Assembly: GCF_003477525.1 (NCBI RefSeq)
Contig: NZ_QUDO01000008.1
Span: forward strand, 48,445 to 112,444
Direction: 5' to 3'
DNA length: 64,000 nt
DNA from: Ruminococcus sp. AF41-9
GTDB lineage: Bacteria; Bacillota; Clostridia; Lachnospirales; Lachnospiraceae
Under the pieces are notes generated by a model, which was given only the letters and a program-made list of their open reading frames with translations, was not told the DNA's origin and did not search any database. Of this stretch, positions 50,889-60,319 are shown piece by piece (positions within the stretch are counted from its first letter, which is position 1; each line of letters opens with the position of its first letter). The position numbers and the translations under genes were made by a program.

Positions 50889-51944
50889 ATGAAAGAAGTT
50901 TTGTATATTTCAAATGTAGAAGTGCCGTATAGAAATGAATTTTTTAATCAGCTAGCTCTGAAATGCAACTTGACTGTTTTGTATGAAAAAAGTAAATCGG
51001 CAGAAAGAGATGAAAAATGGACGAAAAGTATAGAAAGAAAATATAATGTTGAATACTTGGATGGTGTTCATGTAGGTGGCGACAACTATTTTAACCTCAA
51101 AATTTTGAAATATGTATTGCATAAATACGATGTTATTATAATTGGATGCTATAACAGTCTTGTACAATCAATGGCGATTTTGTTTATGCGTGTTATAGGG
51201 AAAAAATATATAGTAAATTTAGATGGCGAAATTTTCTTACATGAGAATTCAATAAAAACCACTCTAAAAAAATTTTTACTAAAAGGAGCATCACATTATC
51301 TTATCGCTGGAGATTCGGCGCAAAAATCGCTTGCACAAATAATTGATAACAACAAAATCACATCGTATCCGTTTTCTTCCTTGACACGACGCGATATCGA
51401 TATGAACTCCGAATTAAACAATATGAAAAGAGATGGAATTCTTGTAGTGGGGCAGTATTATGACTACAAGGGATTGGATATTGCTGTAGAAGTTGCAAAA
51501 GAAATGCCTGATGTTGAATGGACATTTGTTGGAACAGGAAGAAAAACTGAACGCTTTTGCGAAGAACAACAAATAAAAGAATATAAGAATATCAAGGTGA
51601 TTCTCTTTTTACAAAAGAAAGAATTATATGAGGCATATAGAAAATGTAGAGTTTTGGTACTTCCCTCTAGGCAGGAGTGTTGGGGATTAGTGGTAAACGA
51701 GGCAGCATCAATCGGAACTCCAATTGTGGCAACTTGGGGAAGTGGTGCTGCTGTTGACTATTTGTCGGACAGTCAGTACAGATGTTTTCTTGCTAAACCT
51801 GATGACACACAAGATCTTAAAAAGAAAGTAGAAGATTGCTTGAAACAAAAATCAGATGAATATTCTGATTTTTTAGTGAGAAAGTCGAAAATGTACACAA
51901 TTGAAAAATGCGTTGAAAAATATATGTCTGTGATTGAAGAATGA
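50889..51944 (+). CDS. glycosyltransferase family 4
   Basis: A 351-residue GT-B transferase starting directly after the acyltransferase stop. N-terminus LYISNVEVPYRNEFFNQLA, YDVIIIGCYNSLVQSM. The donor half contains VVGQYYDYKGLDIAVEVAKE, WTFVGTGRK and LPSRQECWGLVVNEAASIGTPIVAT with the usual Glu pair. Sugar unknown. AT-rich, typical of the locus core. Confidence 0.86.
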   Translation: MKEVLYISNVEVPYRNEFFNQLALKCNLTVLYEKSKSAERDEKWTKSIERKYNVEYLDGVHVGGDNYFNLKILKYVLHKYDVIIIGCYNSLVQSMAILFMRVIGKKYIVNLDGEIFLHENSIKTTLKKFLLKGASHYLIAGDSAQKSLAQIIDNNKITSYPFSSLTRRDIDMNSELNNMKRDGILVVGQYYDYKGLDIAVEVAKEMPDVEWTFVGTGRKTERFCEEQQIKEYKNIKVILFLQKKELYEAYRKCRVLVLPSRQECWGLVVNEAASIGTPIVATWGSGAAVDYLSDSQYRCFLAKPDDTQDLKKKVEDCLKQKSDEYSDFLVRKSKMYTIEKCVEKYMSVIEE

Positions 51945-51981
51945 AAATTAAAAGGGTATACAGTTTTTAAGAGGTGTTTGA

Positions 51982-53007
51982 ATGATAGCGGATCTTGTGA
52001 GTGTAGTTTTGCCAATATATAAAGTAGAAAAGTATTTAAATAGATGCATAGAAAGCGTTGTAAATCAAACGTATTCAAATTTGGAAATCATTCTTGTTGA
52101 TGATGGTTCACCTGATTCTTGCCCCAATATGTGCGATGAGTGGAAAAAGAAAGATTCGAGAATCGTAGTTATACATAAAGAGAATGGTGGGCTTGGTGAA
52201 GCTAGGAATTCAGGAATTTCTGCGGCGAATGGCAAGTATATTTGCTTTTTTGATAGTGATGACTATGTTTCAAACGAAACTATAGAAAAAGCAGTGGCTG
52301 TAGCAAATGATACTAAAGCAGATATAGTTACTTTTGGATATGCAACTGTCGATAGCGCAGGTAGTATAAGTCGAATATTTAAGCCGGAGACAAAAAAAGA
52401 TGTTTATAGGAATGAATCTATAGAAAATGAGTTTTTACCGGATTTGATTGCACAGACGCGCACAAGCGAAAATAGAAATATACTTATGAGCGCATGTACT
52501 TCGCTTTATTCAACAAGACTTATTAAAGAAGCAAAGTGGAAGTTTGTGTCAGAACGCGAGATAATAGCAGAAGATTTATATTCTTTATTGATTTTATATA
52601 AGTCAGTGAAATGTGTTTCTATTCTTCACGAATCATTGTATTACTATTGTGAAAATAAGTCTTCTTTAACACATACTTACAGAGAAGATAGATATGAAAG
52701 AATTAAAGAGTTTTATGTAAAAACGATAAATAAAGCTATGGACCTGGGGTATTCATCGGAGATTGTTGAGCGTATTAGATTACCTTACTATTCTTTTACA
52801 ATAGCCGCATTAAAACTTATTTCTCATGCGGAATGCCCGTATAGAAAAAAAAGGGAATATATAGGGGCTGTTTTAACAGATGAGATGTTTGGAAAAACGC
52901 TGAAACATTTAGATCTGAAAGAAGAAGGAATAAATAGGAAAATTTTATGGCTCGTAATGAAAATGAAATGGGTTGATATATGTTATGTATTAACAAGGCT
53001 GAGGTAA
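51982..53007 (+). CDS. glycosyltransferase family 2
   Basis: A 341-residue GT-A transferase. LVSVVLPIYKVEKYLNRCIE and SNLEIILVDDGSPDSC at the N-terminus, GLGEARNSGI, then the DXD-type metal motif FFDSDDYV (about residues 88-95). The C-terminal half is variable (TLTHTYREDRYERIKEFY). Predicted retaining or inverting hexose addition to the lipid-linked repeat. GAGGTG precedes the ATG. Confidence 0.9.
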   Translation: MIADLVSVVLPIYKVEKYLNRCIESVVNQTYSNLEIILVDDGSPDSCPNMCDEWKKKDSRIVVIHKENGGLGEARNSGISAANGKYICFFDSDDYVSNETIEKAVAVANDTKADIVTFGYATVDSAGSISRIFKPETKKDVYRNESIENEFLPDLIAQTRTSENRNILMSACTSLYSTRLIKEAKWKFVSEREIIAEDLYSLLILYKSVKCVSILHESLYYYCENKSSLTHTYREDRYERIKEFYVKTINKAMDLGYSSEIVERIRLPYYSFTIAALKLISHAECPYRKKREYIGAVLTDEMFGKTLKHLDLKEEGINRKILWLVMKMKWVDICYVLTRLR

Positions 53008-53013
53008 ATTAGA

Positions 53014-53558
53014 ATGATAACCAGTAAAAAATCATTAAAGAGAATATTAGAATCTGAGAAAAAATATACATTGATGAAAATAGTAAAGTCGAAAAGCTAT
53101 TAACATATGATGTTTCTGTGCAAATTTTTCGATATATTAAATTATTGAGAAAAACGGAATATTACCATAACAGCAAGGGCCTTTTTAATAAAGTGTTATA
53201 TGTCCTTTGCAGAAGATATAAAAATAAGTTGGGGATTAAACTTGGAATAGAAATATGGGACAATACATTTGATGAGGGGCTTACGATATATCATGCTGGA
53301 AATATAGTAATAAATGGTATGTCTAAAATAGGTAAAAACTGTAAATTACACGGATCAAACTGTATAGGAAACGATGGAAAGAGTCTGGCAGCACCAGTTA
53401 TCGGTGATAATGTTAGATTAGGTGTGGGTGCTAAGGTTATTGGAGATGTACATATTGCAGATGATGTTATAATAGCGGCGGGAGCCGTAGTTATTGATTC
53501 ATGTGATATCAAAGGTGCAACTCTTGCTGGCGTTCCAGCTAAGGTGGTGAAAAAATGA
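53014..53558 (+). CDS. serine acetyltransferase-like LbH O-acetyltransferase, frameshifted
   Basis: An acyltransferase of the left-handed beta-helix type, common in capsule loci. ATG 53014 overlaps the preceding gene's end (GAGG upstream) and starts MITSKKSLKRILESEKK, the usual beginning of this family, but stops after about 30 codons. The continuing frame is KVEKLLTYDVSVQIFRYI, then LLRKTEYYHNSKG, HAGNIVINGMSKIGKNCKLH and hexapeptide repeats to 53558. Adding one A to the A6 run at 53059-53064 restores a protein of about 181 residues. A shorter form from 53118 would lack the N-terminal part. Probably intact in the cell. Confidence 0.78.
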
Positions 53559-54799
53559 TAATTAGCGTGAATGTTTTAATGTATTTCCTTAGCTCAATAA
53601 TTGTTTTAACAACCAGATTTTGGGGATTAAATACCAATGCCAATGTCAGATATATTGTTATGGCGGTGTGGGCATTATATTTATTACTAAATTATACTAA
53701 ATCAATTAGTCATAGATTTGAAAAGAAATTGATTAATGACGGATTTGGAACGATGGTGGTTCCCTATGTTATTATTGGAACCTATACAATAGGGATATGG
53801 CTTTTTAGCGGTAACGTAGTATTGGGAAATTATACCAGACTCTGCTCAACGCTTTTATATTTAGTTCTGTCTTGGCTATATGCCTGCGCAGGAATTTATT
53901 TCTTTGGGAAAAAAGGTATAGATTATTTGTTCTGGGCAGGAGGATGTTCATATACGTTGGGATCAATAGCGTGCCTTTTATTTACGCAAGGTGGATCGGG
54001 CCTATTGCAATATCTAAAGGGCTTGGCTATGGGGGTGGATACTTCTGCAAACTACATAATGGAAGTACATGATCTGACGTTTGCAATGGGGCTATTTTTT
54101 ATATACTATTGCTTTTTTGAGGATAAGTCGGAGCCCAAACATAGACAGAAGGTTATTCTTTCAATGGCATATATTGTCCTTGGTTTAAAGCGAATCGAAA
54201 TTTTGGCACTAGTAGTAGCGGTTGGTTTCTACTACGTATTACTTAAATGGGGGAAAAAAATTAGGTTCAGAGCATATTTTTGTGTAACTGTGTTTACGAT
54301 AATATCGTTGGGATTTGTATTTATTATCAATACAAACATAATATCAAAATTTGTTTCGGCATATGGAATATCAGGAGCTGAGGGGAGAATTGGTTATTAT
54401 TTATATGCCAACAAATTTTATTCTTTTGATGTAACATATCTTGGAAAGGGATGGACTTGGTTTTCGAGATATTATCAAGGGTTGTACAATTCTGGATTTA
54501 GGATTGACGGTCATGGAATAGCAGCAAGTTTACATAGCGATATTTTGACTATGTTCATTGAAATAGGTTTTCCTCTTTTTGTTTTCTGGATATTCTATAT
54601 GTTTGTACACAGATCCGTTAAATTTAGCAGGCACTATAGCCTTCAGGTGGGAGAAAGTACACTTTTGACAACAATATTTATGTTTATATTATATTTGACG
54701 GATAATACCCTGACGTATGTGGATACTCAAATGTTGTTCTGTATGGTGCCTATGGCAGTAGCATGGGTAAACGAATATAAGAGGTGGGATGATGAATAA
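53555..54799 (+). CDS. wzy: Wzy-type polysaccharide polymerase
   Basis: A 414-residue polytopic membrane protein with about 11 helices and a large periplasmic loop (about residues 265-330, YYLYANKFYSFDVTYLGKGW to DGHGIAASLHSDILTMF). That topology and position next to wzx fit a repeat-unit polymerase; sequence conservation in this family is low. The start overlaps the preceding stop (ATGA). Helix examples: LYLVLSWLYACAGIYFF, ILALVVAVGFYYVLL. Confidence 0.78.
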   Translation: MIISVNVLMYFLSSIIVLTTRFWGLNTNANVRYIVMAVWALYLLLNYTKSISHRFEKKLINDGFGTMVVPYVIIGTYTIGIWLFSGNVVLGNYTRLCSTLLYLVLSWLYACAGIYFFGKKGIDYLFWAGGCSYTLGSIACLLFTQGGSGLLQYLKGLAMGVDTSANYIMEVHDLTFAMGLFFIYYCFFEDKSEPKHRQKVILSMAYIVLGLKRIEILALVVAVGFYYVLLKWGKKIRFRAYFCVTVFTIISLGFVFIINTNIISKFVSAYGISGAEGRIGYYLYANKFYSFDVTYLGKGWTWFSRYYQGLYNSGFRIDGHGIAASLHSDILTMFIEIGFPLFVFWIFYMFVHRSVKFSRHYSLQVGESTLLTTIFMFILYLTDNTLTYVDTQMLFCMVPMAVAWVNEYKRWDDE

Positions 54800-55904
54800 T
54801 TTGTTTTTATGTAAAACACCATATCAAATAATGGTAGCTATTCAATTGGTTTTGACAGAATTTAAGGCAGACAATAATGATATCTTTGTTGGGGATACCA
54901 TAGCAGATAGCAAACGCATTATTGACAATTTGATTGGAACAAAAGCGTTCAGAACGGTTAGTCTATTTCCATCTAAAAGTGTTTATAGTAAATTTACAAA
55001 ATATGACTGCATTAAAATGGCGCTAAAAGAAAAATTGGGTCTGAAAAATGATTTAATTCAGATTGATGACTCCTATGATAGATTGTTCATCTGTAATCTA
55101 AGCTTAGATGAAACAATTTTATACAGATGTATTAGGCGCATAAATAGATGCCTAAAGGTATATTTGTTTGAAGATGGATTTGCTACATATACGAAGATGT
55201 ACGGACAATTCTTCGATGATTTAAAATATGGAAGAACAACCCGAAATGCCTTAAAAACATTTTATAAAAGGATCAATTATGAGGTGTTTGTAAAGCTGAA
55301 TGGTGTTTATCTGTTTACACCGGAATTGATGGATTGGAAACCATGTTCTGCTATTAGACGAATAAAAAAAATTGATCCTGATAATAAAGAGATGGTAAAA
55401 GTATTCAATAAGGCATTCGGTGCTGAAACTCTTTCTGACAACTATTCTGAGAAATATATTTTTTTTGAAGAATCTTATTTCGCTGATGGAATTTGTGTAG
55501 AGGATGAAGAAATTTTAGATAAAATAAGCAATATTGTTGGAAAAGACAACCTTTTTGTCAAGATACATCCACGCAATCCTATCAATCGATTTAAGAGAAA
55601 AGGATACAAAACTAATGAAAATACAACTGTTCCTTGGGAAATTGTAGCTTTAAATATGGACATTGAAAATAAAGTTCTTTTGACGATAGCGTCTGGATCG
55701 GCTCTTACATCATTGGTTAATGTCTCGACAAAACCAAAGATGATAATTATGCTTATGGACTGTAAAGAAATTGACAAGAAGAGCCTTACGCCATCAGTTG
55801 ATATGTTGCGAAAAGTTGCTGAAAATTATAAGGATGTTGTGGTATTGCCAAATTCACTCAATGACTTGAATAAATGCTTTGAAAAAGTGAATTTGCTTAA
55901 ATAA
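54789..55904 (+). CDS. sialyltransferase-like protein (GT52/polysialyltransferase group)
   Basis: A 371-residue protein starting MMNNLFLCKTPYQIMVAIQL, which resembles the start of GT52 and capsule alpha-2,8-polysialyltransferase proteins, with VYLFEDGFATYTKMYGQ, FVKIHPRNPINRF (the HP motif) and a late GSALTSLVN, which fit CMP-sugar binding. It overlaps wzy by 11 nt. With the CMP-sugar synthetase downstream it is the best candidate for transferring the acidic sugar. The acceptor and exact sugar are unknown. Confidence 0.68.
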   Translation: MMNNLFLCKTPYQIMVAIQLVLTEFKADNNDIFVGDTIADSKRIIDNLIGTKAFRTVSLFPSKSVYSKFTKYDCIKMALKEKLGLKNDLIQIDDSYDRLFICNLSLDETILYRCIRRINRCLKVYLFEDGFATYTKMYGQFFDDLKYGRTTRNALKTFYKRINYEVFVKLNGVYLFTPELMDWKPCSAIRRIKKIDPDNKEMVKVFNKAFGAETLSDNYSEKYIFFEESYFADGICVEDEEILDKISNIVGKDNLFVKIHPRNPINRFKRKGYKTNENTTVPWEIVALNMDIENKVLLTIASGSALTSLVNVSTKPKMIIMLMDCKEIDKKSLTPSVDMLRKVAENYKDVVVLPNSLNDLNKCFEKVNLLK

Positions 55905-55935
55905 GTTTAATTGAAGGGTAGGTGAGAAAAGCGTA

Positions 55936-57381
55936 ATGATAAATAAAATTAAAAGTCTATACTTAAATTTGTCGGCTCCAGTAAAAGCTTCACTATGGTT
56001 TACAATTAGTAGCGTTATTCAAAAGGGAATAGCATTATTATCAACACCTATTTTTACTAGACTTTTAACAACAGAGCAATATGGAGTTTATTCTGTATAT
56101 CAGTCATGGTACTCGATTATTTTAATATTTGCTACATTGAATCTTTATGCGGGTGTCTACAATAATGGATTAACAAAGTGGCCCAATGATTCAAAACGCT
56201 TTACATCATCATTGTTAGGATTATCGACGACCATTACATTGCTACTTTCGCTGCTGTATTTAGCGAATATGTCTTTTTGGAATAATTTACTTGGAATTTC
56301 AACTTTTTTTGTTTTGGCGATTTTCATACAGGTGCTTTTTGAACCAGCATATAATTTTTGGGCTGCTGGTCAACGGTATGAGTATAAATACAAAAAACTT
56401 GTTGCAATTTCTATTTTTATGGGAATTGCAAGTCCAGTACTGGGAATCTTGTCTGTATGTGCTACTGAGTATAAAGCTGAGGCAAGAGTTTTTTCTTATG
56501 TATTTATTCAGGCTTTAATTGGCTTGTTTTTTTATGTTTATGACATGAAAAACGGTAAGACTTTTTACAATAAGAAATACTGGAAATATGCACTTGCGTT
56601 TAATTTGCCGCTTATTCCTCATTATTTGTCACAAACTGTACTTAACCAAGCAGATAGAGTAATGATTGCTAATATGGTTGGAAAATCCGAAGCTGCTATT
56701 TATAGTGTGGCATATACCATATCAATGATGTTTACGATAGTGACAAACGCAATTAACAATACTTTTATTCCATATACCTATAAGGCTGTGCGCGATAAAA
56801 AAATCAAGGATTTAAAGGGTAGCAGTAATTTTTTAGTGCTGTTTATTGGTCTTGCATGTATCGTAGCAATGGCATTTGGACCGGAGATTATAAGAATTTT
56901 TGCTTCACCTGAATATTACGCCGCACGATGGGTCGTTCCACCTGTTGCAGAAGCACTGTTTTTTATGTTTGTATATCCGCTTTTTTGTAATATTGAATTC
57001 TACTTTGAAAAAACGAAGATAATAATGGTTGCATCAGGTGTAGCGGCAATTGTTAATATTGGCTTGAATTATATTGGCATTAAAATGTTTGGCTATATAG
57101 TTGCTGCATATACCACTCTAATTTGCTATATTTTGTTGTCTATTGCACATTATATCGCTTACAGAGTCGTTGCAAGGACTAATGGTTGTGAGGACGATAT
57201 ATACGATACTAAATTTATTGTAATAATTGCTATAGTTTCATTACTAGTTATGGTGTTTATGACGATGATTTATGACCACGCCATCATTCGATATGGAATT
57301 GTTGGCTTAATCTGTGTTGTTGTCATTGTAAAAAGAAAGACACTGATTGAAGAACTGAAAAAAATTAAAGGTAAGGCGTAA
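55936..57381 (+). CDS. wzx: Wzx-type lipid-linked repeat-unit flippase
   Basis: A 481-residue membrane protein with 12 to 14 helices of the MATE/MVF-like polysaccharide transporter superfamily. N-terminus KASLWFTISSVIQKGIALLSTPIFTRLL, then TEQYGVYSVYQSWYSI; central PLIPHYLSQTVLNQADRVMI with the conserved Asp-Arg. It moves the undecaprenyl-linked repeat unit across the membrane. Followed 12 nt later by the CMP-sugar synthetase. Confidence 0.88.
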   Translation: MINKIKSLYLNLSAPVKASLWFTISSVIQKGIALLSTPIFTRLLTTEQYGVYSVYQSWYSIILIFATLNLYAGVYNNGLTKWPNDSKRFTSSLLGLSTTITLLLSLLYLANMSFWNNLLGISTFFVLAIFIQVLFEPAYNFWAAGQRYEYKYKKLVAISIFMGIASPVLGILSVCATEYKAEARVFSYVFIQALIGLFFYVYDMKNGKTFYNKKYWKYALAFNLPLIPHYLSQTVLNQADRVMIANMVGKSEAAIYSVAYTISMMFTIVTNAINNTFIPYTYKAVRDKKIKDLKGSSNFLVLFIGLACIVAMAFGPEIIRIFASPEYYAARWVVPPVAEALFFMFVYPLFCNIEFYFEKTKIIMVASGVAAIVNIGLNYIGIKMFGYIVAAYTTLICYILLSIAHYIAYRVVARTNGCEDDIYDTKFIVIIAIVSLLVMVFMTMIYDHAIIRYGIVGLICVVVIVKRKTLIEELKKIKGKA

Positions 57382-57393
57382 AAGGAGGAAAAT

Positions 57394-58038
57394 ATGAAAG
57401 TAGTAGCTATTATGCCCATTAAATTAAAAAATGAGAGGTGCCCAGGAAAGAATACGCGCATGCTTGGGGGAAAGCCGTTACTTCAGTATGAACTTGATAA
57501 TTTAAAGAGAACAGAATTATGTGATAGTATCAACGTATTTTGCAGTTCAGAAGAGGTGATTCCTTTCATTCCAGAAGGTGTTAATTTTATTAAAAGATCT
57601 AAAGACTTGGATCTTCCAACAGCAAATTTTAATCAGATTTTTTCGGCTTTTATAAAGGAACGAGATGCTGATATTTATGTGTTCGCACATGCAACTGCTC
57701 CATTTATTACTGTCCAAACTATGAGCGAATGTATAGAAGCAGTAAAGAGTGGAGAATATGATTCAGCTTTTTGTGCGGAAAAAATACAAACATTTCTTTG
57801 GCAAGATGGAAAACCGTTAAATTTTGATGCAACAAATTTGCCAAGAACACAAGATTTGAAGCCGATTTATAAAGAAACATCTGGTGTTTATGTCTTTACA
57901 AAGGATGTATTTCTTGAGTATGGAAGACGAATTGGTATAAAACCATTTGTTAAATGTGTTGGATTTAAAGAAATGGTTGATATTGATAATCCAGAAGACT
58001 TTGATTTAGCGGAAGCTTTGGTCGATATTGCTCTGTGA
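57394..58038 (+). CDS. CMP-sugar synthetase (acylneuraminate/ulosonate cytidylyltransferase)
   Basis: A 214-residue cytidylyltransferase of the NeuA/KdsB group that activates an acidic sugar with CTP. It begins MKVVAIMPIKLKNERCPGKN, shows LGGKPLLQYEL, VFCSSEEV and FAHATAPFI, then YKETSGVYVFTKDVF and MVDIDNPEDFDLAEAL at the C-terminus, matching NeuA-type enzymes. Activated sugar could be a nonulosonic, octulosonic or other 3-deoxy-ulosonic acid. AAAGGAGG precedes the ATG. Confidence 0.85.
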   Translation: MKVVAIMPIKLKNERCPGKNTRMLGGKPLLQYELDNLKRTELCDSINVFCSSEEVIPFIPEGVNFIKRSKDLDLPTANFNQIFSAFIKERDADIYVFAHATAPFITVQTMSECIEAVKSGEYDSAFCAEKIQTFLWQDGKPLNFDATNLPRTQDLKPIYKETSGVYVFTKDVFLEYGRRIGIKPFVKCVGFKEMVDIDNPEDFDLAEALVDIAL

Positions 58039-58080
58039 TGTTGAGCAATAAGAATATAAGTAAAAGGAAAAGAGGATGCT

Positions 58081-59664
58081 ATGAATAGCTTAAAAGTACT
58101 GGATGTAACGCTGCGAGATGGCGGTTGTGTTAATGACTTTAATTTTGGCCAGACTTATATGGAAAAGATACTATCTGCCCAGGAAGCATCTGGTGTTGAT
58201 GTAATCGAGATGGGGTATATTGATGAAAATAAGGGATCTAGTTCAGGTAGAACACAGTACATTAATGAAAGAGTGATTCCAGAAACCATTTTAAAACATA
58301 AAAAGCCAGGAGTAACTTATGTTGCAATGATGGATTATGGCAAATTTAATGTAGACAATTTGCAGAATAGAACAGAAACTGGTATTGATGGTATTCGCAT
58401 GGCATTCCATAAAAAGAATAGAATGGATATCATTTCGTTAGGACGTAAAATTATTGATAAAGGGTATGAATTTTATATTCAGCCGATGATTACGCTTCGC
58501 TATAGTGATACAGAACTCCTCGAACTTATTAATATGGTTAACGAACAGCTTCCAGATGCAGCCGGTTTCTATATTGTTGATAGTTTTGGTGAGATGCGTC
58601 CAAATGATATGAGTAGAGTTTTGAATCTGGTAGATCACAATTTGATTCCATCAATGACATTGGGATTTCATTCACATAACAATCTACAGATGTCATATTC
58701 TAATGCAATTGCAATGCTACAGTTCCCGACCAATCGGAATCTTATGCTTGATTGCTCTATTATGGGTATGGGTAAAGGCGCTGGCAATCTTAATACCGAA
58801 CTTTTATTGGAGCATTTGAACCTGTATTATGGAAAAACGTACAAAATTGAGCCGCTTCTTGAGGTGATTGATAAGGTCATTAATCAGCTACACTCAGAAT
58901 TTTACTGGGGGTATGCACCTGAGTACTACTTGTCTGCGGCGAATCAATGTACACCGAGCTATGCAAGCCATTTCTATAACAAGCATATGCTTCCGATTGA
59001 TCAAGTTGGGGAACTTTTAGGAATGATTGCTCCAGAAAAGAAAATCTCTTTTGATAAGAATTATGCTGAGAAATTGTACCGGCAGTACAATGAAAGTAAA
59101 ACAGTTGAAGATAGTACTGTAGTTGAGGAATTAAAAAAAGTATTTGTAGGGAAAAAGGTGCTGTTGGTTGCACCTGGAAAAAGTATTGGCTCTGTGATGA
59201 ATCAGATTCGAGATATCGCAGACAAGAACGATGTTGTTTCTATCGGATTGAATACAAAGTTGGATTTCGTAGACTATTTGTTTACAACGAGAAAAGAAAT
59301 CTATGATTCTGCGGTAGCGGAAGGCCGGAAAATTATTGTTTGCTCGAACGTTTCTAAAGGCGGTAGAGGAAATGTGAAAATTCTAAATTATGCAAATTGG
59401 ATTGAGGTTAATGAGCGTACACATGATTCTTCTTCCGTTATTGCACTCAATTTGCTGAGAGCATGTGATGTGAAGGAAATTCTATTGGCTGGTTTTGATG
59501 GTTTTGATGTGAATATTAATGAAAATTATTATGATCCTAATATGCGCCATCCAGTTAATGCTGAACAGGTAGAACGTAGAAATAATTTCTATAAGAAATT
59601 TATTAATAAAGTAAGGGATGACGGTATTGCTATTGAGTTTGTTACACCGTCTAAGTATGAATAA
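58081..59664 (+). CDS. DRE-TIM metallolyase-type aldolase with C-terminal Rossmann-like domain
   Basis: A 527-residue protein with two parts. Residues 1-about 340 form an HMG-CoA lyase/4-hydroxy-2-oxovalerate-aldolase TIM barrel: VLDVTLRDGGCVNDF, the DRE variant RDGG, FHSHNNLQMSYSNAI with metal-binding HSHNN, and IMGMGKGAGNLNTELL. The C-terminal part (about 358-527) begins FVGKKVLLVAPGKSIGSVMN and has IALNLLRACDVKEILLAGFDGFDV, like GT42/DUF115-type Rossmann domains. Lying between a CMP-sugar synthetase and a KdsC-type phosphatase, the aldolase probably adds pyruvate to an aldose to make an ulosonic acid. Confidence 0.7.
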   Translation: MNSLKVLDVTLRDGGCVNDFNFGQTYMEKILSAQEASGVDVIEMGYIDENKGSSSGRTQYINERVIPETILKHKKPGVTYVAMMDYGKFNVDNLQNRTETGIDGIRMAFHKKNRMDIISLGRKIIDKGYEFYIQPMITLRYSDTELLELINMVNEQLPDAAGFYIVDSFGEMRPNDMSRVLNLVDHNLIPSMTLGFHSHNNLQMSYSNAIAMLQFPTNRNLMLDCSIMGMGKGAGNLNTELLLEHLNLYYGKTYKIEPLLEVIDKVINQLHSEFYWGYAPEYYLSAANQCTPSYASHFYNKHMLPIDQVGELLGMIAPEKKISFDKNYAEKLYRQYNESKTVEDSTVVEELKKVFVGKKVLLVAPGKSIGSVMNQIRDIADKNDVVSIGLNTKLDFVDYLFTTRKEIYDSAVAEGRKIIVCSNVSKGGRGNVKILNYANWIEVNERTHDSSSVIALNLLRACDVKEILLAGFDGFDVNINENYYDPNMRHPVNAEQVERRNNFYKKFINKVRDDGIAIEFVTPSKYE

Positions 59665-60129
59665 ATGAATGAAATTAAATATTTGGTTATGGATGTCGAT
59701 GGGACTCTTACTGATGGTAAAATATACATGGGAAACGATGGAGAAATGTTAAAAGCTTTTAACATCAAAGATGGATATGGAATCCATGATATTGCCATTC
59801 CAAGAGGAATTATCCCAGTTATTATAACTGGACGATCTTCCAGAATATTGGAAAATAGATGCAAAGAACTTGGTATTGATCTTCTTTTTCAGGCTGTGTC
59901 AAATAAGACTGAAAAACTAAAAGAAGTGACACAAAATTTAAACACAGTGGCGTACATCGGAGACGATCTCAATGATTTGCCATGTATGTTAGCTATTAAA
60001 GCTGCTGGAGGAATTATTGGGAGTCCTAAAAACGCTACAGTTAAAGTTCGGGATATTTCTAATTTCGTATCTGAATTTGATGGTGGAGAAGGAGCTGTAA
60101 GAGATTTTATTGATTGGCTTGTTAAGTAA
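59665..60129 (+). CDS. KdsC-like HAD phosphatase
   Basis: A 154-residue haloacid dehalogenase-type phosphatase close to 3-deoxy-manno-octulosonate 8-phosphate phosphatase: DVDGTLTDGKIYM (motif I DxDGT), the loop FNIKDGYGIHDI, motif II IITGRSS, and motif IV YIGDDLNDLP. It removes the phosphate left after ulosonic-acid phosphate synthesis. The ATG directly follows the aldolase stop (TAAATG), so they are translationally coupled. Confidence 0.88.
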   Translation: MNEIKYLVMDVDGTLTDGKIYMGNDGEMLKAFNIKDGYGIHDIAIPRGIIPVIITGRSSRILENRCKELGIDLLFQAVSNKTEKLKEVTQNLNTVAYIGDDLNDLPCMLAIKAAGGIIGSPKNATVKVRDISNFVSEFDGGEGAVRDFIDWLVK

Positions 60130-60164
60130 ATAAAATCGGTATTGTTTCTCAGATTTTAATTTGG

Positions 60165-60227
60165 ACCGTGTGAAGTTTCACACGGTAGCTACTCGAATTC
60201 TTGGCACACCTCTCCGTGGTGAGTAGC
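60165..60227 (+). promoter_or_regulatory. two adjacent hairpins in the leader of the LbH acetyltransferase
   Basis: A tight palindrome ACCGTGTGAA / TTCACACGGT (60165-60186) is followed by GCTACTC (60188-60194) pairing with GAGTAGC (60221-60227), which encloses CACC/GGTG. No U-tract is present. The 190-nt gap otherwise shows no gene. A structured leader is plausible but unproven. Confidence 0.45.
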
Positions 60228-60319
60228 AGGCAACGATAGTACTGGTTATGAAAATCGGCTAAGATGCAAAGTGAATTGGATAATTTCGGCATTTACATAG
60301 AGATAAGGAGCGAAAGTCA

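Noticed and set aside
53118..53558. Short acetyltransferase starting at 53118
   Set aside because: The family's N-terminus is found upstream from ATG 53014 in a frame that joins after one added A.
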